DNA of 37,133 nt from a virus. The notes beneath the pieces are model-generated. The model did not search any database, was not told the DNA's origin, and saw only the letters and a list, made by a program, of their open reading frames with translations. The first letter of the stretch is position 1, and the number at the start of each line of letters is the position of its first letter. Made by a program: the position numbers and the translations under genes. The stretch lies in IMG/VR virus record IMGVR_UViG_3300006038_000004, positions 1 to 37,133 of that record. The stretch is one strand, 5' to 3'. Positions 25,414 through 34,900 of the stretch are shown here, in pieces.

Positions 25414-28400
25414 ATGGCATCTGACAATTTATATGGAACTAATTATAAAGATTACATGAAAAATAAAAATGGTGGCAAAATACCAAAAGGGAAGGCAGGG
25501 TACTTCTTACAGGTAGATCCTAAAAAGCTTCTGTATGAAGATCTACCATGCCCCGGATGTAAAAAGAATCTGATGGCAGAATATGGGATGTACATGGACC
25601 CTGGTCCAAGAATACCTGGCTTAGCCCAAAGTGTATCAGATTATTATGGAGGATACCCTGAAAGCGACCTTGCTTTTTCCAAGGTACAGGGCCCTGTTCC
25701 AATAGGGACTCCTCCTGATACATCAAAGGTAAAACCTGGAAAACCACTAGGGGCAAAGGATCTTCGACCACCAAAACCTACTAAAGGAGGAGGCTTTAAT
25801 GCAGGTAATGTAGCTCTTGCTGCTATGACAGCATTTGATGCAATATTACCAAATAGAGTATCCAAGCAACAGGTAGTACAACCTCAAATGGCTTATAATC
25901 CTATGTCTTATGGGTATGGTTCTCAAGCTCTTGAACATGGAGGATCTATACCTGCAGCTAAAAATGGCAAAGCAATGAAATCAAAAAAGAAGATTAAGAA
26001 ATATGATGATGGAGGATTGGCCCCAGCTCTGTTCGGATTGATGGATGCATTCTATGGAGAGCTAGGCAATGCAAAGCAGGGTTTGATGAATGCTTTTACA
26101 GGAGGGGCAGGCGGTGCTCTTGGTGGAGCAGGAGGTGGGGGTCTAAGTGCCCTTGCTGGTGCAATGGAACAAGGTGGTATGGTAGAAGCAAAAGATGGTC
26201 ATTGGATTCAGAAGGCAGTAAATCCTAAGCATAAAGGATACTGTACTCCAATGACTAAATCAACTTGCACTCCCAAGAGAAAAGCTCTTGCCAAGACTTT
26301 TAAAAAGCATCATGGATTCCATAAAAATGGTGGTATTATTCCTGATAACATGAGTATATTTAGTCCTCATGAATATGAACAGGGAGGTAATGTGAACGGG
26401 GGAGCAAAAATCAATATGGTGGATGGAAACTTTCCCAACACTGATCTAATGGAGCAATGGTTGCTTTATAATGATGGTGGAAATGTCAATGGAGGGGCCC
26501 AAGTAAGAGAAGTAGGAGCCACCTATCCAAATACAGATATGCTAGAACAATGGCTACTATATGCCCATGGGGGTAATGTAAATGGTGGTGCTAATATAAG
26601 AGAGGTTGGGGCGCAATACCCCAATACAGACCTTATGGAGCAGTGGCTTCTATATAAAGATGGCGGAACTCTAAGTGCTGATAAAGCAAAAGAAATGCTT
26701 AGGGATGGTACTGCTCATGGTAAAAAGCTTACCAAAAAGCAGAAACAATACTTCGGTATGGTAGCTGCGGGAAAAGCTCCTACAGGTTTAACACTTGATG
26801 GAACTGGAGATCCAGCTTCTAAAAACCCTTTATCTCCACAAGAAGCCTATTACCAGTCTAGTGCTAAATTATCATATTACAAAGATCTACTTAATCAAAA
26901 ATTAAAAGCTAAGAACCCACAAGCTTTCCAAGATTACTTCAAAGGACTGGTAGATCTAAGAAGATCAGGCAATAGCACAGGTGCAGATAAATATGTTCAA
27001 GATACTAAATATGATGAATATCTTACCCCCCAAGAGGTTCAAACTGCCCTAGGGGAAAGATATAAAGACTACCTGGAAAGCATCAAAAATGTGAATGGGT
27101 ATAATGTTTCTCAAGGTAGACAACCATTATATGGTACTGTAGAGGGGCAGAACGATTTAAGTAATCTTAATTACGGTAGAAGATTTGCAAGTTTGCAGAT
27201 AACTCCTTCATTTGCAGCTCATAATAAAGATAAAAATACAGATTATAGTAGATCATATAGCTATAACCCTCAAACAAATCAGGTTGATTTTACTGAAACA
27301 GGAGATATGAAGCTTAAGCCAGATTATCTAAGTAACAGAACTACACCTACTGTTACTTATAAAAATGGTGGAGTGATGTATGATGATGGAGGATCTATTG
27401 ATACAATGTGGGGAGGAAGTGCCGACCTGGAGAGCTACAATCCCTATGATGGAGGTACTGTGGAGTTCAGTGGTGATTCACATGCCCAGGGGGGTATAGG
27501 AATGGCCTATAATGGAAATCCAGTTGAAGTAGAAGGAGGTGAATATGCTTCAAAAGATGATTCTGGAAACCTTACCATATATGGAAATATGTTCATACCA
27601 GGAACAAAGACAAAGTTCAAAAAGGCAGCAAAAGCAATAGCTGGTAAAGAAAAAAGATATGATATGCTGGCTACCAAAGGCTCTGATCTTGTAAATAATT
27701 CTAACCCAGCAAGTAAGTTTGACCAGCTTAAGTTTAATGCAGGAAGAGTTATGATGGAAGGTGGGCAAATGGGAATGGCAGATCTAAGCTCAAAGAAAGA
27801 GAAGCTTGCTTCACTCCAAAGAGCTATGCTTGATATGGCTGAACAGCACGGCCTTGATCCTCATGCAATGTCACAGGGGAAGATGAAGAAAGCTAAGAAA
27901 GGAGCATCTATTCCTTTTTATCAAGAAGGAGGTAGTGATCCAGATAGTAATGATCCTACACGAGCTGATAGAAACAACAACCCAGGGAACATAAAATATG
28001 GAAAGTTTGCACAAAAATATGGTGCTAAAAAAGACAAAGATGGTTTTGCTATCTTCCCTGACAGAAAAGTGGGTGAAAAAGCTATGCAAGAGCTCTTATT
28101 AAGTGATAGTTATAAGAACCTACCTGTTAGTCAAGCAATTAAAAAATGGACAGATGGGCACCCTTATAGATATGATCTAGGCCCACTGACTGATAAAACA
28201 GTAAGTGAACTTGGCCCAGATGAGCTTTCTATAGTGCTTTCCACTATGAAGCAAGGTGAAGGGACAAGATATGGAATGACCCCAAGACCAATTCCTAAAA
28301 CACCATCAAGGACGCCTACACCTAGAACTCCTACCCCTAGTTCATTTACCCCTTACACTATACCTGAAATGAGTGTCACTCCAGAAAATCCGAATATCCA

Positions 28401-29211
28401 ACCTGTGAACCCAGTACCACCTTATGATAAATTAGAAGTTCCTACAAGAAAACCTATCAGAAGCAATGTAGAAGGTTTGCATTTGACGCAAATTCTACCT
28501 GAACTGTATGCTGCAGCAACCAATAAAGTAGAGCCTGTGCCTACACAAAGGTATGAGCCTCAGTTATATGCACCTTATCAGGTTAGTTTCCAGGACAGAC
28601 AGAATGCTAACCAATCTGCGTTTAATGCGCAGATGAGAACTGTTGGAGGATCTAATCCAGCAGCTCTTGGTACTCTTGCTGCACAAAAATATCAGGCAGA
28701 TCAAGCAGTACTAGGAGATGAGTTTAGAACTAATCAGGCAATTGCTAATGATATTACCAACAAAAATATAGCTCTTGTGAATGATGCTAATATGAAGAAT
28801 TTGGGAATAGCTGATACTCAAATGGTTAGACAATCTCAAGCTAGATCTAAAACTAGAAATCTTAATCAATTGATAATTAATAGCTTGTCTGACAAATATT
28901 CTCAAAATGAATTTGAGAATAAGAGGCTTGCAGCATATGAAAATCTGTATGACTACAGATTTGTACCTCAATCTGATGGTGGCCTATCTGCAACCTACTT
29001 TGGACCCAATGCAATGTTTAACTATAATGGTAAAGCATCACAGAATAGTAATACTCCCTCAAGGACTATTAGTAGATATGATGCCCAGGGGAACCTTAAG
29101 GGGTATGCTGAATATGATGATTCTGATTTGAAAGATTATCAAAGAATGCTTCAGGTAATGAAGCTTGAGAGAACTAATCCTCTAATGCAAGTTCCGCCTC
29201 TCAATAAGTAA
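25414..29211 (+). CDS. Large virion cargo-type protein with repeats and NNPGN domain
   Basis: A 1265-residue protein from this ATG, though its true N-terminus probably lies in the frameshifted gene upstream. Residues 120-320 are Gly/Ala/Lys-rich with short basic blocks (KSKKKIKKYDDGG). Residues 324-416 are three tandem 31-residue repeats ending EQWLLY. Residues about 680-790 hold a domain with SGDSHAQGGIGMAYNG and VEVEGGE, seen in virion proteins of Bacteroidota phages. Residues 850-950 begin RADRNNNPGNIKYG, a motif of lysozyme-like or virion-associated domains, followed by a Pro/Thr-rich linker and a helical C-terminus. I infer a cargo or ejection protein that may touch the cell wall. Catalytic activity is not shown. 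Confidence 0.6.
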   Translation: MASDNLYGTNYKDYMKNKNGGKIPKGKAGYFLQVDPKKLLYEDLPCPGCKKNLMAEYGMYMDPGPRIPGLAQSVSDYYGGYPESDLAFSKVQGPVPIGTPPDTSKVKPGKPLGAKDLRPPKPTKGGGFNAGNVALAAMTAFDAILPNRVSKQQVVQPQMAYNPMSYGYGSQALEHGGSIPAAKNGKAMKSKKKIKKYDDGGLAPALFGLMDAFYGELGNAKQGLMNAFTGGAGGALGGAGGGGLSALAGAMEQGGMVEAKDGHWIQKAVNPKHKGYCTPMTKSTCTPKRKALAKTFKKHHGFHKNGGIIPDNMSIFSPHEYEQGGNVNGGAKINMVDGNFPNTDLMEQWLLYNDGGNVNGGAQVREVGATYPNTDMLEQWLLYAHGGNVNGGANIREVGAQYPNTDLMEQWLLYKDGGTLSADKAKEMLRDGTAHGKKLTKKQKQYFGMVAAGKAPTGLTLDGTGDPASKNPLSPQEAYYQSSAKLSYYKDLLNQKLKAKNPQAFQDYFKGLVDLRRSGNSTGADKYVQDTKYDEYLTPQEVQTALGERYKDYLESIKNVNGYNVSQGRQPLYGTVEGQNDLSNLNYGRRFASLQITPSFAAHNKDKNTDYSRSYSYNPQTNQVDFTETGDMKLKPDYLSNRTTPTVTYKNGGVMYDDGGSIDTMWGGSADLESYNPYDGGTVEFSGDSHAQGGIGMAYNGNPVEVEGGEYASKDDSGNLTIYGNMFIPGTKTKFKKAAKAIAGKEKRYDMLATKGSDLVNNSNPASKFDQLKFNAGRVMMEGGQMGMADLSSKKEKLASLQRAMLDMAEQHGLDPHAMSQGKMKKAKKGASIPFYQEGGSDPDSNDPTRADRNNNPGNIKYGKFAQKYGAKKDKDGFAIFPDRKVGEKAMQELLLSDSYKNLPVSQAIKKWTDGHPYRYDLGPLTDKTVSELGPDELSIVLSTMKQGEGTRYGMTPRPIPKTPSRTPTPRTPTPSSFTPYTIPEMSVTPENPNIQPVNPVPPYDKLEVPTRKPIRSNVEGLHLTQILPELYAAATNKVEPVPTQRYEPQLYAPYQVSFQDRQNANQSAFNAQMRTVGGSNPAALGTLAAQKYQADQAVLGDEFRTNQAIANDITNKNIALVNDANMKNLGIADTQMVRQSQARSKTRNLNQLIINSLSDKYSQNEFENKRLAAYENLYDYRFVPQSDGGLSATYFGPNAMFNYNGKASQNSNTPSRTISRYDAQGNLKGYAEYDDSDLKDYQRMLQVMKLERTNPLMQVPPLNK
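26383..26661 (+). repeat. Three tandem 93-bp repeats in cargo gene
   Basis: Units at 26383-26475, 26476-26568 and 26569-26661 each encode 31 residues beginning GGNVNGGA and ending EQWLLY plus two residues. Units 2 and 3 share REVGA-x-YPNTD; unit 1 differs there (NMVDGNFPNTD). The DNA differs at many third positions, so the duplications are not recent and the protein sequence is probably under selection. There are no spacers, so it is not CRISPR. Confidence 0.92.
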
Positions 29212-29242
29212 ACCTAATAGGTTTAACTATACATGTAAATCG

Positions 29243-29273
29243 TTGGAACATAATTAGAAAGAACATAACTTTG
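29243..29273 (+). promoter_or_regulatory. Bacteroidota consensus promoter, possibly giving a leaderless mRNA
   Basis: TTG (29243-29245), 20 bases, TAACTTTG (29266-29273), an exact match to TAnnTTTG. It lies in the 70-base gap before the gene at 29282. Transcription would start around 29279-29281, at or within a few bases of the ATG, so the message may have little or no leader. Confidence 0.65.
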
Positions 29274-29281
29274 TAGATTAA

Positions 29282-31957
29282 ATGGCCTCTTTTACAGACG
29301 AAATAGTAGCTTTCAATCCCTACAGGGCGCAAATCCCAGTTGATGACTATGTGAGGGTTGGGATGGTTAAGCAACAACAATACGATCAGGGAGTTGCAAA
29401 AGTACAGGGATATATAGATTCAGTAGCTGGGCTTGAGGTAATCAAGCCAGAACAGAAGGACTATCTCCAACAGAGAATAAGTAACTTACAGCAAGAAACT
29501 GGGAAAATTGTACAAGATGATTTTTCCAATCAACAGCTTGTTAACTCTGTTGGATCCCTTACTAATAAAATAGCCAGTGATCCAATCATCCAGACTTCTG
29601 TGGCATCAACACAAGCCTATAAGACTGGTCTTGCTGCCATTAGAGAAGCAAGAGAGAAGGGAAAATCATCTGTAGCTAATGAATGGGATTTCAGCAACCA
29701 GTTTCAGAAATGGTATAGTGATGGTGATGCAACTACTAGATTCTCAGGATCCTTCACTCCCTACACTGATGTTAATAAGAAAATACTCGAAGCTGTAAAA
29801 CAATTATCTCCAAATTCCCATCTTGAAGATATTCCTTATAAGAGACTCCCCGGAGGGGCAATAGAAAGAGATGCCACAGGTAGGCCAATTATAGATATGG
29901 CCATGATGCAAAAATCTCTTGAGGGTGTATCCACTGAAAGAATTGAGGCTGCTATAAATGCTAACATCACTCCTGATGATCTCAATCAATTGGCAATAGA
30001 TGGAAGATATGCATACAGAGGAGCAAATGCTGAATCAATGAAAAGGATAACTGATCAAAGATATACTTATAGACTTGATCAGTTAAATGATGTTATCCAA
30101 GGTCTTATGATTGAGAGACAGACTGCTAACAACGATCCTGTTCTTGCTAGTGCAATTGATGCAAAAATACAGAACTATAAAGATAAAGCCCTTCAAATAC
30201 AGGATGCTTATAGGAGCACTATCGGATCAATAAATAATAACTTGGAAGCTTATAAAGGGAACTTCTATACTAGCGATTGGTCAAAGAGCTTCTCTGATGC
30301 ATATGCTTATTCTAAAGAAGCACTTACATATAAGGAAAATCCTTACTTCATGGCAGCTGAGAGAAGGAGAGAAAATGATATCAAGTTTCAAGAGTTCATG
30401 GTAGATAGGCAATTTAAAGCTGCAAGTCTGGGTATAGAAGAAGCTAAACTTGGACTTGAGAGAGAAAAGCTAGAAGCTTATAAACTTTCTCTACAAGCAA
30501 AGATAGCCAAAAGTACAGCAAAGGGGGCTCTTGAAGGTATTGGGCTTAGTGACCCAGTATTGGAACCTATTCTACAAGAAGGCTTAGATAAGGTAAATCT
30601 TAACTCCTTTCTTGCTGAAACAGAAGATGTTGGAAAAGACATTGATCTTCAGAAAATGGCCATATTAGCACAAAGTACTGATCTAGTTGTACTTAAAAAG
30701 GACAAAGATGGTAAAAACCCACACTATGAATTTAATGTTGCAGGCAAGGATCCTCAGACAGTAATTAGTGCTGCCAATGCTGCCATGCTTAAATTAAAAG
30801 ATGCTTATGATAAGGATCCTAATAGTGTTGACGATGGTGCAAGAACTTACTTTAGAAACTTAGGTAATGCTGACCAGGTAATACAAAATAGAAAGTTTGC
30901 TATTAATCAAGTGCAAGCTGAAGCTGATCAAGAACACCCCCTAGGGAAGGTAGTAGATAAGATTCCTCCTATGAGAATAACTACTAAAGGAGGAGATGTT
31001 CTTTACATGAGTGGTAGAGAGCAGTTTGATTTTATGAGCAAAATGGCTCAGCTGAAAAATGTGGCCCCATCATATGGAGCTGGAGGCCCTACACATGCTT
31101 ATTATGACGATAAACAGGCAGAGAAAATCTTAACTACGCCTTCCGAGAGATATATGTATAATGTAATAAAGAAGCATAATAATAACGAGCCCCTAAGCCC
31201 TCAGGAGTCTACTATAATTAAGAGATTAGGAGATGCAGCTAGACCAATGGGGGCTGCTGTAGGTATAGCAAGAAATAGGGATAGATATATAACCAATGCT
31301 GTCAAAAGCATAGTTGGTGTGCAGGAACCTGTTTCATTTACTCTTGAAGCATTTGAGGCTCCTGATAGGAAGAGAGCACAAGCTGTAGCAAGTAGATTAG
31401 TAAATACCATTATAGCAGAGGATAAAGAAAGTCCTAATCCTAGATATGATAAAAGTGATATAGTAAAAATGCTTGGTGACAAATCAACTAATACCACATA
31501 TTCATTAGTTTCAAAGGGGAGAGGGCAATATGCTCTTGCTCTGAGCAATACCGAAGTCACCGGAAACCCAGTGGAAATGGATATTAGTAGACAACAAGCA
31601 GAAGAACTATTTGGTCAGGGAAAGTTTCTGGATGACTTCTACAACATTAGACAAAGCTTACAACTTACTAAAAATACAGGAAAGTGGACAACTGATGTAA
31701 GAGGACTAGGTAAAGATGGAGCTTTTAGCCTTGAGAATGGACTCCTGAACAAGTATAGTATAAAATATCATGTGGAAGACCCTTTGAAAAACGGGGGCTT
31801 GCAAGTAAGAATGTATATTTATGATAAGCAGGCTAGACAATGGCTACCAGAAAAGACTGCTAACTTTGGACAGCTTTTGAATGAAGCTCAAGTGACCAAA
31901 TTCTTGTCACAAGTAGGAGATCAATATATAGACGCAACATTACAGTCAAACCCATAA
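29282..31957 (+). CDS. Large virion cargo-type protein (891 aa)
   Basis: An 891-residue, mostly helical protein with its own consensus promoter. The N-terminus (DEIVAFNPYRAQIPVDDYVR) and the following helices (QQQYDQGVAKVQGYIDSVAG) follow a pattern found in large virion proteins of crAss-like phages. Residues about 370-420 are strongly charged and helical (EEAKLGLEREKLEAYKLSLQ), a likely coiled coil. There are no Cys-rich, membrane or enzyme motifs that I can see. With the genes on both sides it is probably part of the material packed in the head or tail and ejected. Start at 29282 is the first ATG after the promoter. A three-base gap separates it from the giant gene downstream. Confidence 0.55.
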   Translation: MASFTDEIVAFNPYRAQIPVDDYVRVGMVKQQQYDQGVAKVQGYIDSVAGLEVIKPEQKDYLQQRISNLQQETGKIVQDDFSNQQLVNSVGSLTNKIASDPIIQTSVASTQAYKTGLAAIREAREKGKSSVANEWDFSNQFQKWYSDGDATTRFSGSFTPYTDVNKKILEAVKQLSPNSHLEDIPYKRLPGGAIERDATGRPIIDMAMMQKSLEGVSTERIEAAINANITPDDLNQLAIDGRYAYRGANAESMKRITDQRYTYRLDQLNDVIQGLMIERQTANNDPVLASAIDAKIQNYKDKALQIQDAYRSTIGSINNNLEAYKGNFYTSDWSKSFSDAYAYSKEALTYKENPYFMAAERRRENDIKFQEFMVDRQFKAASLGIEEAKLGLEREKLEAYKLSLQAKIAKSTAKGALEGIGLSDPVLEPILQEGLDKVNLNSFLAETEDVGKDIDLQKMAILAQSTDLVVLKKDKDGKNPHYEFNVAGKDPQTVISAANAAMLKLKDAYDKDPNSVDDGARTYFRNLGNADQVIQNRKFAINQVQAEADQEHPLGKVVDKIPPMRITTKGGDVLYMSGREQFDFMSKMAQLKNVAPSYGAGGPTHAYYDDKQAEKILTTPSERYMYNVIKKHNNNEPLSPQESTIIKRLGDAARPMGAAVGIARNRDRYITNAVKSIVGVQEPVSFTLEAFEAPDRKRAQAVASRLVNTIIAEDKESPNPRYDKSDIVKMLGDKSTNTTYSLVSKGRGQYALALSNTEVTGNPVEMDISRQQAEELFGQGKFLDDFYNIRQSLQLTKNTGKWTTDVRGLGKDGAFSLENGLLNKYSIKYHVEDPLKNGGLQVRMYIYDKQARQWLPEKTANFGQLLNEAQVTKFLSQVGDQYIDATLQSNP

Positions 31958-31960
31958 TAG

Positions 31961-34900
31961 ATGCCACTACCAGAACAAGATATATTACAGCAAGGTGATG
32001 TATTGGCTGCACAAAGAAACCCAGGATTTGAAACAGAAGCATTGCCTTCACCTGCAGGATTTGAAGCTCCTGAGATAGCTCCTATTCCTATTCCAGGAAC
32101 AGGTCTAGTAGAAAGTGGAGGACAAGCACAAGAGGCTTATCTGAGCAAGTTCAATAGATCCATTCTAGGAACTAGAGATAGAGTTACTCCTGGAGACTTG
32201 CCAAATTATAGTGTATCAGATGTTTACAATCCAAGATATCGCTCCATTCTCCCTGGGGAGGATAGTGAGGAGGCATTTGCAAAGGCACAACCTTGGTTCA
32301 AACAGTGGGGAAATGCAATTGCTAAGATGTCAGCAACTGCTGCTGGTACATTTGTAAATGGGATAATGGCTATTCCAGATGGTATTTCAGGTAATCCCTA
32401 CAATACCACAATGGGCAATTCTATAGACACCTGGCTTAAGAATCTGGAAGATACCTTTCCGAACTACTATACAAAATGGCAGCAAGATCACCCATTTATG
32501 TCAGCACTACCTTTCTCAGGAGGGTTCTCTAACTTTTGGGGAGACAAATTTCTAAAGAATATTGGATTTACAATAGGAGCCATTGGTTCAGCTGTGGCTC
32601 AAGATGCAGCAATAGGTCTTGCAACTGGAGGTATTGGTGAAATCCCTATGATCGGTTCGCAGATAGGTAAAGCTTCTCTATGGCTAAATAAGATATTTAC
32701 TGGAACTAACAAAGCTGACCAATTACTTCAATTAGGAAGGGCTACAGGGAGAACTGGTGAGCAATTGATAGACTTAAAGAACCTGGCACAAGCTGCTGCT
32801 GGTACAAAAGTAGTTAATGGAGCAAGATATGCAATGAATCTATATGGTTCTGCTGCTTCTGAGGCAGGATTTGAAGCCAGAGATGCTTACAATACAATCA
32901 GAGATGATCTGATGAAGGACTTCCAGAAAGAGAAAGGGTACTCTGCAACTGGCAAAGATCTTGAAAACATTGAGAGATATGCTAAAGCAGCAGGTAATGT
33001 GAGATTTGGAGCTAATTTGGCCCTTTTATCTATATCAAATGCCCTACAGTTTGATGCTTTCATGAAGCCATTTAGTGCTGCTAAGGCCGGATTCAGATCT
33101 AGTATTGAGAGAGATATTAGTACAAAATCAATGATAGGCCTAAAACAAGGCTCAGTAGATGCCTTTGAAAACATTCCTAAGAGTATGTGGGGAAAGATAA
33201 GACCCTTTGTACCTGCTGTGCTGGCAGAAGGTGTGTTTGAGGAAGGTGGTCAGTATGCTACTCAAATAGCAGTTGAGAACTTTTATGAAAGAAAATATCT
33301 ATATGACAAAGGTCTAGCAAAATCTTCTTATTCAAAAGATGAGACACCTTTTGATGCAAGAGATCAGGTAAAAAATGTAGTGCATTCAGTTGTACAAGGC
33401 CTTAAAGATGAATTCTCTACTGATGAAGGTTTAGAAAATGTATTACTTGGATCTCTAACAGGTGTTGTATTTGCAGGTGGTGAGAGAGTAATGGATAGGC
33501 TGTTCAATAAAGACAGTGATGCTAAACTTACTCATGCTACTCTGTCTCTTCTGAACTCCCAGGGGGTAACTGGTATCTTGCAAAATCATTATGATAATGC
33601 CGCTGCTGCTCATAGAATCACTGAAGATATGAAGCAGGCAGTTAAAGATAATGATTTATTTAAATATAAGAATTTCCAACATGAGCAGTTTGTAAAGTTT
33701 ATTACATCTGGTGTAAAAGCTGGTAGATTTGATGTGAGAATGGAGCAGTTAAAAATGCTCAAAGAGATGGATAATGAGGAGTTTAAGAAAGCTTTCGGAT
33801 TAGATAAAACTAATGATAATGTAAAGACTGCTGATGAATATGTAGATGTTCTGATTCAAAAAGCACAGAAAATCAAGAAGTCTTATGACCTAATAAATGA
33901 TACTTTCACTAATCCTTTTAGAAATAATCCGAAAGATAGTACCCCTGAGGGGGCAGAAGAAGCCCTTAAGCATAACACTTTCGAAGGTTGGAAGGATGAT
34001 CTTGCATTTCTTGCTTCCATCAATTCAGATGTTGATGCAAGATTGGATTCTATTGGTAGAGATCTAAGAACCATAAACCCAAACTTAGACCATTACCATG
34101 TAGCTAATTTCACAGATAGAAAGTATCTTAAAAATTATGCTAATTCCCTGGAACAAGAGGTAAAAGGTCTGCAAGGTCTTGTGGATCAAAAAGCATCGGC
34201 AGATCCTAATGCTGATAAAAATAGAATAAAGTCACTACAAGCGAAGGTTCAGCTAATAAATAACTATCTAACAGATCCCAATTTCTCTGAGAAAAGATTT
34301 GAAGGAACTTTTAAAAACCTTCTCCAATTCCATTTAAATGGTCAACAGGACGTTGGTAATGTTCAGATTCCTCAGGAAGCATTACCTAAGCTTATTGAAT
34401 ATGGTAGAGATGTTCAGAGATTAAGACAGTATAGAGATAGTGCTAATAAAGCTTTTGATAAGCTTTCTACAGAAGAAGGCTTCAATAGATATTTTAGAGA
34501 AGCTTTTAATGCTCAAAGTAAGTATTCAGAACAAGCTCCCCCTGTTTCTCCTACACCTCCAGGAGAAACTCCTCCTCCAAATGATGGGACTCCTCCTAAG
34601 CCACCAGCTCCTAAACCAATAGGGGTGAAGGACAAAGCAGGAAAAACTACCAACTATGATCCTAATAAAGAGTACTACGTAAATATAGAAAAGGGAAAGG
34701 AGCCTGTAAAAGCTTTTGTTATTGAGCAAAAGCCTGATGGTAAAGTAGTTGTACAAACTGCTGAGGGTGATTCCCATGAAGTTGATCAGGATATTTTCTT
34801 TGCAAAAGATGAAAATGCACAGAAGGTTAAAGATGAAATAGATACTAATACTTCAAAGGAGGATATACCCCCACCTACTCCTACAGAGGATACAGGTACT

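Noticed and set aside
26383-26661. CRISPR array
   Set aside because: The 93-bp units are directly joined, in frame and encode similar peptides with no spacers.
31860-32051. Minus-strand frames such as 31860-32051 and 31201-31560 as genes
   Set aside because: They lie fully inside or across strong + strand genes, have no recognisable product and no antisense operon context.
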